DNA from: Fremontodendron californicum
Taxonomy: Eukaryota > Streptophyta > Magnoliopsida > Malvales > Malvaceae
Length of the DNA stretch: 64,000 nucleotides
Assembly: GCA_030761205.1 (NCBI GenBank)
Contig: JAULJL010000010.1
Location: 5,523,001 to 5,587,000, forward strand
Direction of reading: 5' to 3'
The translations under genes were made by a program, and so were the position numbers. Positions 36,901 to 46,160 of the stretch are shown in pieces; position 1 is the stretch's first letter, and every line of letters begins with the position of its first letter. The notes under the pieces were generated by a model, which saw only the letters and a program-made list of their open reading frames with translations, searched no databases and was not told the DNA's origin.

Positions 36901-39900
36901 TTATAATAAGTCTTTTTGTAATATTGGTTGCAGTCATTTACTTTCTTCTCCCCTCATTGTTTTTGAGGTTTCATTGTTATGTTTTTGCTCCACTTCTTCA
37001 AATACAGTTATAATGGTTGCTATGATGAGTATCAGAATTAGTGAAAGAATATCATAAGTTCTTGATGAATCATCGACAACTATGTCGATCTGAGCGGTTA
37101 CCTGAGCAACATGATTTGCTAATACCCCTTATCATCCTATGTTCTATATGAGGTTAAATTGTTAGGTTTTTGTACACTAAATCATTTTGTTTTGCATGCC
37201 TTGTCTTTGAGGTTTCCATTCATTAAATTTTTGCTGGTCTTATCAAATGTATTACTTATTTACTTTCATAACCATTAAAATTGGGTCAAAAGTAAATATT
37301 TTATGAGACAGTAACAATATGTTCATGTGAATTGTTATCCAAGCAACATAGTTTACCTTTTCTTTTCCTTAGCAAAAAATGTTCCTTTTCTTGGCCTTTT
37401 AATGTTCCTTTTCTTTGTCAAATTGGGTTGCAATGATGAGGTTTTGGAATCATTGAAAGGCATTTGTTGAGTGCTTGATGAGACTCGACCATTGTGTCGA
37501 TCCTGAGCGGTTACCTGAGCAACCTAGTAAGTTATTCTTTGTTACTTTTTCGTCTTGTCCTATTTTGTCTGTTTAGTCATTAATTGTTTTGGTGATAACT
37601 ATGTGTTTCTTTCCAATCTGAAGTCTTGGCTCCTAGGAACTTGTTTCTATGTCGGCTGCCTTTTCTTCTTATTCCGCTCCTTCCCTTTTTATAATAAGTC
37701 TTTTTGTAATATTGGTTGCAGTCATTTACTTTCTTCTCCCCTCATTGTTTTTGAGGTTTCATTGTTATGTTTTTGCTCCACGTCTTCAAATACAGTTATA
37801 AAGGTTGCTATGATGAGTATCAGAATTAGTGAAAGAATATCATAAGTTCTTGATGAAGCATCGACAACTATGTCGATCTGAGCGGTTACCTGAGCAACAT
37901 GATTTACTAATACCCCTTAGCATCCTATGTTCTATATGCGGTTAAATTGTCAGGTTTTTTGTACACTAAATCATTTTGTTTTGCATGCCTTGTCTTTGAG
38001 GTTTCCATTCATTAAATTTTTGCTGGTCTTATCAAATGTATTACTTATTTACTTTCATAACCATTAAAATTTGGTCAAAAGTAAATATTTTACGAGACAG
38101 TAACAATATTTTCATGTGAATTGTTATCCAAGCAACATAGTTTACCTTTTCTTTTCCTTAGCAAAAAATGTTCCTTTTCTTGGCCTTTTAATGTTCCTTT
38201 TCTTTGTCAAATTGGGTTGCTATGATGAGGTTTTGGAATCATTGAAAGGCATTTGTTGAATGCTTGATGAGACTCGACCATTGTGTCGATCCTGAGCGGT
38301 TACCTGAGCACCTAGTAAGTTATTCTTTGTTGCTTTTTGGTCCTGTCCTATTTTGTCTGTTTAGTCATTAATTGTTTTGGTGATAAACTATGTGTTTCTT
38401 TCCAGTCTGAAGCTATGTTACATAGACTCGGGTGCGGGTATCCGATACGGGTATGTATCTAAGAGTCAGACTCGTCATTTGCTCAAAGTTTTGGACTCGC
38501 GGAGTCGGCTAAAAAGAGTCCAAAAATAGGATACGGGTGTGCGGATACTTAAAAATGTCAAAAAAATATTAATATTATTTCTTATATAAATAAAATTTCC
38601 TCTCACCAAAGTTTCATTAAATATCTTTAAATACAGAAATTCATTTTTTCTTAAATTAATTTTAAATAGTTAAATATTTTTATTTTAATAATCTTAATCC
38701 CCACAAATTGAAGTTTGAACTTTTTATAATCAAGATCTCAAGATATGAAAAAAAGCCCAAAATACAATCCTTTTGTTTTTATGGACCAAATAGATTAATT
38801 GCTTTGTTAAGGTAATAGAATTGTGGGCATGGAGATTTTAAAGCCCAATAGACAATTAGAAAAATCCCTTAATCTATCCACCTCTTCTCTTTGTAGCCGC
38901 CCGCAATCCTTCCATCCCTTCATTCTTTCTCTCTCTAAAATACAGAAAGTTTACAGAAAGTTTCCACGATTTTTTCCCCTAAGCTGTCATGTTGCAAAAG
39001 CTAAGAAAGAAGCCCAAGTGCAACAACAAGGATTAGCTTAGTATTTCCCCCGTCGACCCCAACTTTCTTATGCTCTGTTCTTGAAGGCCTTTGTGCGATT
39101 TGCAACATAGACGAGTCCATATTTGCAGAGACGAGTCAGACACAGATCTCGTGTCGGTGTCCGTGTCGTGTCGTGTCGACACTGGTATGGCACCTCAAAG
39201 TGCCGAGTCCATGTAACAGAGGTCTGAAGTCTTGGCTCCTAGGAATTTGTTTCAATGCCAGCTGCCTTTTCTTCTTATTCCTTACCTTTTTTATAATAAG
39301 AGTCATTTTCTAATATTGGTTGCAGTCATTTACTTTCTTTTCCCCTCATTGTTTTTGAGGTTTCATTGTTATGTTTTTGCTCCTTCAATTACAGTTATAA
39401 TGGTTGCTATGATGAGTATCAGAATTAGTGAAAGAATATCATAAATTCTTGATGAAGCATCGACAACTATGTCGATCTGAGCGGTTACCTGAACAACATG
39501 ATCTGCTAATACCCCTTATCATCCTATGTTCTATGAGGTTAAATTGTCAGGTTTTTGTAAACTAAATCGTTTTGTTATGCATTCCTTGTCTTTGATGTTT
39601 CCATTCATTAAATTTTTGCTGGTCTTATCAAATGTATTACTTATTTACTTTCATAACCATTAAAATTTGGTCAAAAGTAAATATTTTATGAGATAGTAAC
39701 AACCATGTTCATGTGAATTGTTATCCAAGCAACATAGTTTACCTTTTCTTTTTCCCTAGCAAAAAAATCCGAACTCTCTCAATCTCTCTCTCTCTCTCTC
39801 TTTGTTCCCCCTAAATTCTCTATTTTACTTTGCTTTGCAAGGTTTATTGCTAGATATTAACTGAATTTATAGTTCCACTGCTCTTTCCTTATATGTTATT

Positions 39901-41174
39901 TTGTGCTTTCACCTTTGGCCTTTGAAGCTATTTCATTTTCATACCTCTATCACATGGCTCCATTTTAGGGGTTTTTACCTTTCCATCAGCATTTGTTAAT
40001 TTTTGTACCAAATCCTTGATAGCTAAGATTAGAACCTCCCCTTTTTATTCTTTGCCTTGTTTAGATTTGTTCATTATAAGTGTTACATTACTTATTCAAT
40101 GAATTTACAAATTGGTTGCTGTGGTGATTAGTAGAATTTATGAAAATTTTATGAAACATCGACAGCCATGTCGATCTGAGCGGTCACCTGAGCAACACTA
40201 TTTGTTCAAAATTCAAATTCTTCTGGGAGCAAGATTTTAGTTTTTTTTTTTTAATTATTATTTATCAAAATTTGATTTCTCTTTAGGTGCAAATTTATTT
40301 CTGGATGATCATTAAAATTTGCTGAAAATCGCTGCAAGTTCTTGGTGAGATGTCAACCATGTTGAACTGGGTTGTTATCTGGGCAATATGATTTATTTAT
40401 TGTTTTAGTCATTCTTATATTACCTTTTGCTGTCTGTCTTCTTTCTTTTTAATTTTTGTTGATCTCTTTCCTCGTGATTTTGTCCCCCTTTTTTCATCAG
40501 AAGTTTTTTGTTCTTGATTCTTATCTGAGCAACTCAATGTTCAGAGTTTCTGTTGCTTATCTCTCTGGCTGACCTTATTTCTATGGTTGGTGTAAGAAGA
40601 GAATGATTTGAAACTCAGTGTTGGTCACATGCAATGGTCATTTGTACTTTGAGAATTAAGTTTAATAGTCTGCTTCAGTCTTTTAGAATTCTTTTGGTTT
40701 CTCTTGGTTTGAGATTCTGATGGCTTGATTACTAAATGCTTGCAGCTTGACTCTGAAGATGCATATTCAATTATATCATATGGAAGTGGTGCGGTGGTTG
40801 CTTTATGGCTAGCTTCAGCTGTAGTCGGTGCTATTGATTCAATTCCATTGGTGCGTTTTAAAAATGAATTCTGAGTTTCTTTGGACAATAAATAATATAT
40901 TTATATTCCTTTTGATTGAGGATTTGTTTTCATTGTAACATTCAGTTCCCTAAGTTGATGGAAGTTGTGGGTCTTGGCTACACATGCTGGTTCAGCTCCC
41001 GTTATCTGTTATTCAAGGTAGCTGCTTGAGTGATTGAGATTCTAAATAATCCTCATGTGACATAAAAGAGAAATATTAATTCTTTTTACTTGCATTTGGC
41101 AGAAAAACAGGGAGGAATTGGCTGCTAAAATTGAAGAGCTTAAGCAGCAGGTCCTTGGCTCAGACGATGAGTGA
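32932..41174 (+). CDS. CURT1D: CURVATURE THYLAKOID 1 family protein, CURT1D-like, with snoRNA-bearing intron
   Basis: CURT1 proteins bend thylakoid membranes at grana margins. Exons: about 32932-33061 (donor uncertain), 33557-33792, 40746-40850, 40946-41017, 41103-41174, giving about 204 residues. Exon 1 (MELCTSLTQPIS...) is Ser/Thr/Pro/Arg-rich, like a transit peptide. Exon 2 encodes an acidic stretch (ATTSEETSS to EESLTFEF). Exons 3 and 4 encode the CURT1 domain: amphipathic LDSEDAYSIISY, a membrane span (GAVVALWLASAVVGAI) and a second span (LMEVVGLGYTCWFSSRYLLF). Exon 5 is a charged coiled tail (REELAAKIEELKQQ). Assignment to the D subtype is from memory. Intron 2 (33793-40745, about 7 kb) is far longer than the others because of the tandem array. 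A Helitron starts 157 bp after the stop codon. Confidence 0.8.
33119..33505 (+). repeat. tandem repeat in CURT1D intron 1
   Basis: Three copies of a T-rich block of about 90-120 bp ('atctgtttttcc', 'ttaggattttctttttaaaaatta', 'tatactataaactgg') at about 33119-33230, 33300-33410 and 33420-33510. They are separated by an expanded (GTTTT)n tract at 33250-33300. Confidence 0.75.
34271..34369 (+). ncRNA. C/D-box snoRNA-like, type A, copy 1
   Basis: Terminal stem GGTTGC (34271-34276) pairs with GCAACC (34364-34369). The stem can extend outward to ten pairs with two G-U wobbles. Box C is ATGATGA (34278-34284), box C'-like TTGATGA is at 34320-34326, and box D CTGA is at 34360-34363. Between C' and D is a hairpin TCGAC-CATTGT-GTCGA. 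The bases just upstream of box D, GAGCGGTTAC, are the expected guide and are shared by all types. About 99 nt, in the sense direction of an intron, where plant C/D snoRNAs are often found. The target RNA is not recognised. It is called snoRNA-like because only sequence signals support it. Confidence 0.75.
34651..34747 (+). ncRNA. C/D-box snoRNA-like, type B, copy 1
   Basis: The terminal stem GTTGC/GCAAC has five pairs. Box C ATGATGA is at 34658-34664, C'-like TTGATGA at 34698-34704 and box D CTGA at 34738-34741. The internal hairpin is ATCGAC-AACTAT-GTCGAT, one pair longer than in type A. The 5' half (GTATCAGAATTAGTGAAAG) differs wholly from type A, while the 3' half is nearly the same. A and B are therefore paralogues with a common D-side guide and different D'-side sequence. 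Confidence 0.75.
35062..35160 (+). ncRNA. C/D-box snoRNA-like, type A, copy 2
   Basis: All boxes and the six-pair terminal stem are intact. A T-to-C change (GACCCGACC) shortens the internal hairpin by one pair. Carries the inner-copy variant GAGTGCT before box C'. Confidence 0.75.
35439..35535 (+). ncRNA. C/D-box snoRNA-like, type B, copy 2
   Basis: Identical by eye to copy B1 over its whole length. Confidence 0.75.
35850..35948 (+). ncRNA. C/D-box snoRNA-like, type A, copy 3
   Basis: Intact boxes, stem and full internal hairpin; inner-copy variant GAGTGCT. Confidence 0.75.
36227..36323 (+). ncRNA. C/D-box snoRNA-like, type B, copy 3
   Basis: One change from B1, ATATCACAAG in place of ATATCATAAG between boxes C and C'; boxes intact. 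Confidence 0.75.
36638..36736 (+). ncRNA. C/D-box snoRNA-like, type A, copy 4
   Basis: Same sequence as copy A3 by eye. Confidence 0.75.
37015..37111 (+). ncRNA. C/D-box snoRNA-like, type B, copy 4
   Basis: Same sequence as copy B1 by eye. Confidence 0.75.
37426..37524 (+). ncRNA. C/D-box snoRNA-like, type A, copy 5
   Basis: Same sequence as copy A3 by eye. Confidence 0.75.
37803..37899 (+). ncRNA. C/D-box snoRNA-like, type B, copy 5
   Basis: A T-to-G change after box C' (GATGAAGCATCG) leaves all boxes and both stems intact; shared with B6. Confidence 0.7.
38215..38312 (+). ncRNA. C/D-box snoRNA-like, type A, copy 6, damaged stem
   Basis: Boxes C, C' and D remain, but the 3' stem strand has lost one A (GCACC instead of GCAACC). 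This breaks the terminal stem needed for processing. It also has a T for A just before box C. Probably decaying. Confidence 0.6.
38413..39221. mobile_element. non-autonomous TIR transposon with 8-bp target duplication
   Basis: The 809-bp insertion splits array unit 6. The left end reads CTATGTTACATAGACTCGG and the reverse-complemented right end reads CTCTGTTACATGGACTCGG (17 of 19 match). GTCTGAAG flanks it at 38405-38412 and 39222-39229, and the uninterrupted units carry ATCTGAAG at this spot, which proves the insertion. An 8-bp duplication suggests the hAT superfamily, though the ends lack the usual CAGGG. Internally, 38823-39041 is an open frame of 72 codons that looks more like a captured leader or gene piece than a transposase. 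Confidence 0.8.
39402..39498 (+). ncRNA. C/D-box snoRNA-like, type B, copy 6, weakened stem
   Basis: Boxes C, C' and D intact, but the base after box D is A instead of G (CTGAACAAC), losing one pair of an already short terminal stem. Also differs at AAATTCTTG before box C'. Confidence 0.6.
40114..40197 (+). ncRNA. C/D-box snoRNA-like, type C (diverged, single copy)
   Basis: It lies outside the 788-bp array but in the same intron. Terminal stem GGTTGC/GCAAC; box C GTGGTGA (one mismatch to RTGATGA); weak C' (TTATGAA); hairpin ATCGAC-AGCCAT-GTCGAT with the stem conserved and the loop changed; guide GAGCGGTCAC (one change); box D CTGA at 40188-40191. About 84 nt. The preserved stem despite the changed loop argues for selection on structure at some stage. 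Confidence 0.55.
40318..40545 (+). repeat. decayed relatives of the snoRNA-like sequences
   Basis: At 40340-40388, 'cttggtgagatgtcaaccatg' followed by 'ttatctgggcaa' aligns with the C'-hairpin-D segment of types A and B, but box D is CTGG. At 40512-40536, 'ttcttgattcttatctgagcaac' keeps box D and the stem strand only. These look like old, dead copies. Confidence 0.45.
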
Positions 41175-42269
41175 TACGGGATGGATTTGATTTAGTGAGT
41201 TTTGTTTGTTACATTACATGAAAAGATGAAATGCAAAAGTTGGATATTTTCTCTAGTTGATATTTATTAGGCACCTACCTAGTGTACAAATATGTTAATA
41301 ACCAGACTAGTCAGAGCATTTAGATAAAGACTAGAGAAAACCCGGGCTTCGCCGCTAGCGGTAAATTTTTTTAATTTTTTTGTTTGTTTTTGTTTTGGTG
41401 TATTACAGCATTTCAGAAAAAATAATGAACCAACAATAGAAATTGTAGCCTTGATTAGTGAACCAACAATAGAAATTGTAGGGATCTTCAGGCTGAGCAG
41501 CTGATAATCCAGAATGCTGTCAACAACAAGGTCAAAGAATAAAAATTTACTTGGAGAAGCTTAATGTCCTGACAAAAAAATCCAGTTAAGTTGGTTAGTT
41601 CTTAGCTATGTTACTCCGACTTCTTATTTTTTCTAAAGTACCCGTTTGTACCCGTATGCCTCTTCAATATACCACACAAACATGAATAAAATCAGCCCAC
41701 AAACATGCACTCATGCATGGACCTCCATATGCCTCTCTATAGGAGTCAGGTTATGCCCCACATGATATCTTATCATCACTATTATTTAGGCAAAAATCAG
41801 CCCATTCTCAAAAAATCTCAAACTCAACCCAGTAATATTTCAGGAAATAAAGTGTCATATAGTTTGATTAAAAGCATATAAGGAACCAACTCTAGGGGCC
41901 TCAGTAACTCAAATCTAACTGATAACAATTGATCGACAGTAAGGAGGTAAATCTCATTGAGCAAGAAGAAAAGCTTCAGGTATTTTATTGTGTTCCCATT
42001 TGAGCTTATCGGTTGAATAAAATCTTCCCTTTACATCTAAATACTTTAGCATGAATAAGGACCCAAAACTCCATAGCAATTAGTGTTATGAGAAAATTAA
42101 TTAGATCATAACTTGAGTTTAACATTAAAAACTAAAGGAGGACATGCACATGCATGTTTTGGACTATCATCTCTGACTCCTGCATATATCGCAAAGTTTC
42201 ATTATTTAGGGAACTGAAGGATAACGTATATCAAGACAAGGTGATGAGAACATTCATTTCCTCATTTAC

Positions 42270-44138
42270 CTCAATGATTCGTCTGGTTGGCCCTGAGAAA
42301 GAAATGGATGGTTAAAGAACTCTTCAAATATTAAACGTTCCACTTCAAATACAACGATAAAGAGCACACTAAGAATGAGAGCACGAATATAAATAAGAAT
42401 TGCTCAGCACTCAAAATACATTTACAGCCTTGCTGAATGAAACATGACTCTTATGGTTCTCTTTGCTCTTTGTCTTGACATAACAGCTAAAGCTTTACCT
42501 TAGCATCATTTTCCTTACATGATCTAGCATGTAGAGACTATTACTTTACATTACAATAATTCTTGTAAGCTCAATTAACAAATTGGTGGGTAAAGTCATT
42601 CCTGATTAAAACATCAAACTGTAAAACTGCAAGCCAAAGTAATGGATAAGAACAATAGTTACAAACTAAAGAATTCCAATTGAGGTTGAAACCCCTAGGC
42701 TTCAAATATAGTGTTCTTTCATGTACCTCTAATTTTGGCAATCCTCATTGTCATAGAATAAAGTAGCATCTAACAGTGAAATGGTCATTTTGGTCTTTAA
42801 TAAGTCAACAAATAATTCAACTATATATGTCAGAAGTTCATAATTTAATCTACATTTGTGGAATACCTGGAGTACGGCGCAGCAATTTTTGACATAAATC
42901 TTTGCAATCAGCAGTCAAATAATTGTTTTCCACAGGGAAATGCAACTCAGTTGATTTCACAATGTTTTGGAGCAACTGCAAACGCCAGATATGAAGAAAA
43001 GATCAAGGGAATTGCAAGGGCAACAAAATAATCACTGGTTTAACTCAGGTGATTAATTGAAAGTCTAAAGTTAGAACTTCGAGAACCCTAGGAACCACCT
43101 TAGACAAAAAAAGTTAAAATTTCATTAACCTGTATTTGATTGTTTCCTGTGAATGGAGTTTTCCCAGTAACGAGCTGAAATAAAATAGCACCAACACTCC
43201 AGAGATCTGCCTGCGTATTAAGAGCAAGGTTAGTAGGCAGTAATTAAGGTATGAATGCGAAGAGGAAAGAGGAGTCTTGTGTGAGGAGTAACTATCACCT
43301 TTGCATCATACTTCTGCAGCTGCATTATCTCTGGAGCCATGTAAAGCGGTGAACCACATAATGTTTCAGCAAGGCCCCTAGGTTGCAGAGATCTGTCAAA
43401 ACAGAACTGTAATATTCTAACCATTGACTATGGGTGAAAAATTCATAGGAAAAGCATATGTGCTTAGCACAGTTAGTACTAACGTTATATCTTTTTCATC
43501 TCCTTTCCCTCTGTTCATAATTAAGGGTTATATAAACAAATGAACTTTATTTTAATCGCAAAATGACACCAATGGGATTACAAATGCAAAAGATTTTCCA
43601 TTTTTAACAGAACTCCAAACGAGAAAAGAGAGTAAACAATATTTATGAATAACTTTTTTGACTAATATCAGCATTGCAGCCATGGTTATTTCAGCTATTA
43701 TTTCCAAATATATCATGTTTTTCAGAAGCATCACTTAGCATTCTTCACTATGTTGAGCACCAATGTATGCAGTGGTTATACCCTAAGATCACACCTCTTA
43801 CTTTTAAATTTGAGAATTGAAATCATTCTCAAACCACCTAAAGCTAGATAAGCACATAATACAGACTACCGAAGAAGATGGGTGGTCTCAAGTTGTAGTA
43901 TCAACAACCAGAAGAATTAGTTGCAATGTTGCATAGTGTAGACAAATTCAAACAACAAAGGATAAGGCCGGTACTTCTTACTCAATGAGATTACTTATTT
44001 AAAAAAAAAAGGAAAGAAAGAAACGGAAAAAGAAAACCACCCTATAAGTAGGTGGAGCAATGTGATCATTTACCTTGCAAATCCAAAGTCCGCAATCTTT
44101 AAAACTGCATTGCTGTCATTTCTTGAGAGAAGAAGATT
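42270..44138 (-). pseudogene. ATG1-type autophagy kinase fragment (C-terminal half of the kinase domain)
   Basis: Five exons with GT/AG borders on the minus strand: 44138-44074 (NLLLSRNDSNAVLKIADFGF, the DFG loop), 43392-43299 (CGSPLYMAPEIM activation and APE motif), 43210-43130 (ADLWSVGAILFQLVTG), 42975-42867 (LCQKLLRRTP) and 42342-42270 (FEEFFNHPFLSQ). They join in frame without stops. These match plant ATG1 kinases, which phosphorylate autophagy factors. The ATP-binding lobe, the HRD catalytic loop and the whole C-terminal targeting region are absent, so it cannot be an active kinase. It lies inside the candidate Helitron and was probably captured from a functional paralogue elsewhere. Confidence 0.8.
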
Positions 44139-44384
44139 CTGTTCAAAAAACAACATTACAAAGAGAATATATTCAAAGAAACTACAAGAATTTTCACAAT
44201 TTTCAAATTTCTCAGCAAGCAAACAGCAAAAAAGGAAAGAAAAAAAAAACCAAATAATTACCTTCTACACGGTAGATCTAAAACCTGCACCATCACTTTC
44301 TTAGACAACTGGAAAAAAAATTAGAAATTAAAAACAAAAAGAAGGAGAAGAAGAAAATCTGTTAAAAAGGGGGAAAAGTTAAAA

Positions 44385-44690
44385 ACCTCGGCCAAGAGCT
44401 AAGCATGGCGAGAGATATCATCAGGAGAAACGCCAGAAGAGCCGCCGTTTTGATCATTATCGCCGTTATTGTTGCTACTATTTTTATTAACTGGATATCT
44501 GATTTCGGATTTCAGAGGAGTAGGAGTGGATTGAGGTTTTGAGGCTGCGACGGGAGGAGGCGCTGGAACCGGAGGCTGAAGAGTTGGCTCGGAAAGGCGG
44601 AGGAGGCGGTGGTGGTTGGAGAAGGGGAATAGCTGTGGAGGCGATCGTCGGTGGTAGTTGTGGACCAGAGCGAACTATTGAGCCAATCCT
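44385..44690 (-). pseudogene. unrecognised proline-rich coding fragment inside the Helitron
   Basis: On the minus strand one frame runs without stops through a Pro/Ser-rich segment (EPTLQPPVPAPPPVAASKPQ, then Asn-rich NNNGDNDQNGG, then SGVSPDDISRHA) and ends at a stop near 44399. GC content is clearly higher than the surroundings, as in a coding first exon. The plus strand also has a short frame starting ATGGCGAGAGAT with a hydrophobic run (VLIIIAVIVATIF). I cannot tell which strand was coding in the donor gene. Confidence 0.35.
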
Positions 44691-44737
44691 TTAATTCTCA
44701 CGCTAAAGCCAAACTATTGAAAGGGCATTTAATGCAC

Positions 44738-44922
44738 TGACTTGAACTTTAATGCTACAGCTATTTTACGCGTTTGTAAAACCAAATAGAGAAAGAGAAA
44801 GAGCATTTAACGCATTGTATAACGCGTGACTGACTTGAACTTTAATGCTACAGCTATTTTACGCGTTTGTAAAACCAAATAGAGAAAGAGAAAGAGCATT
44901 TAATGCATTGTATAACGCGTGA
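44738..44922. repeat. 93-bp tandem duplication
   Basis: The block starting 'acttgaactttaatgctac' and ending 'ttgtataacgcgtga' occurs twice, at about 44740-44829 and 44833-44922, with one or two differences. Confidence 0.85.
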
Positions 44923-45434
44923 GTATTTAATACATAGACATGAAACGACACCGTTTTTAAACTTATGGTTAAAGGAGTGTACAAAATCCTATTTAACCAT
45001 TGGATGAACTGTAGACAGGGGCAACTCAAGGAGCGGGTTAAAATTAACTGCTGTCAGTAATTAAATACCCAAAACGCGTTAAAATTAAATGATGGCCGAG
45101 TTAATTCTCCAAACTCCAGTTGGGTAATGCGTGAACATTTAATTCATCAGAGAGTAAAGCTTAAGACATGCTCAAACGCGTAAAAAAAAAATAATGACCG
45201 AACGAAACAGCATCGTTTTGCAGGATCAAACGCGTAAAAAAATAATTCCTCAGCTGAAGTTAATGCATCAGACGTGTGAATATTTAATGCATCAGACCCT
45301 TCGGAATCTTACGCGTTAAAATTATGGAGAGAGAACACCCTTCGAACCGCTGGACAGAGAACACCCTTCGGACCGCTAGACCAAAAAAATATATATGCTA
45401 AAAGATTTTAACGCGTCAGAATAGGGTAACCATT

Positions 45435-46160
45435 AATAATTTTAGGGTAAATATGAAAAACATGCTTTGAGTAGGCAAATTATTTTTAAATAGTGTAATG
45501 AGTAAAAGTTATTTGAAAAAAAATTAAATAATTACAAATTATTATAAAAGATATTGTAAAGACAAAATTACTCTTAATGAAAAATTTATTTTTCCTTTCT
45601 CTTTCATTAAAGAGATATTTTTATTTTAAAATTTTAATTGAAAATAAATTTTAAGAACAAAATATTTAGATATTTATTTTTTAAAATTTTAAAAAAAAAT
45701 TAAAAATAAAGCAAAATTAATTTTAGGAATATTATTGTTATTCTTTTAATTTTTTTAATTAAAAAAACTAAATAAGAAAATTAAAATTTATGTTTTAAAT
45801 TTAAAAAAAAATTTTATTTTCAGATTTTTTATTTTTTCTTTTAAATTCAAAAAAAAAAGGGGAAAATAATTTTAGAGGAAAAAATGTTATTTTTTAAAAG
45901 TTTAATTTTGAAAAGTTAATAGCAAAAATTAAATGTAAAAAAGTATTTTTAAATAAAAAAAATCATTTATATATATTTTATTTTTATTTTTGTAAAAAAT
46001 AATAAAATAAGAGAAAAAGAAAGGAGAAAGTTGTTATATCAAGGTAATTGTGTCTTTACAAATGCCTTTGTAATAAATTTTTTTTTCCTAAAATTATATT
46101 TATTCATTATACCATTTAACAATAATTTGATTATTTAGAGCATGTTTTTCAAATTTGTCT
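45435..46160. repeat. AT-rich MITE-like insert within the Helitron
   Basis: The block at about 45440-45500 ('gaaaaacatgctttgagtag...gtgtaatgag') is the approximate reverse complement of about 46095-46160 ('cattataccatttaac...agcatgtttttc'). The interior is almost pure A/T. Confidence 0.45.

Larger units (their letters stand above)
34241..39775 (+). repeat. six-copy 788-bp tandem array in CURT1D intron 2
   Basis: The word 'cttttaatgttcc' marks unit starts at 34241, 35032, 35820, 36608, 37396 and 38185; spacing is 791, 788, 788, 788 and 789 bp. The sixth unit is interrupted by a transposon and ends near 39775. Units 2-5 are almost identical. They share derived changes ('gataactatg' and 'gagtgcttg') where units 1 and 6 have 'gataaactatg' and 'gaatgcttg', so the middle copies expanded last. 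Each unit carries one type A and one type B C/D-box snoRNA-like sequence, whose box-C starts are 377-380 bp apart. Short open frames repeating every 788 bp in the array are not genes. Confidence 0.95.

Noticed and set aside
35191..37845. Four near-identical short open frames of about 96-108 codons repeating every 788 bp
   Set aside because: They follow the tandem array period, start and end in intron sequence, are Phe/Cys-rich like T-rich intron DNA and overlap the snoRNA-like sequences; no sign of coding selection.
34271..39498. CRISPR-like or protein-coding repeat interpretation of the regular array
   Set aside because: The genome is eukaryotic, the period is 788 bp with full-unit identity, and there are no short repeat-spacer alternations.
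42270..44138. A functional ATG1 kinase gene
   Set aside because: The ATP-binding lobe, the HRD loop and the C-terminal region are absent on both sides, and the exons lie inside an element with Helitron-like ends.
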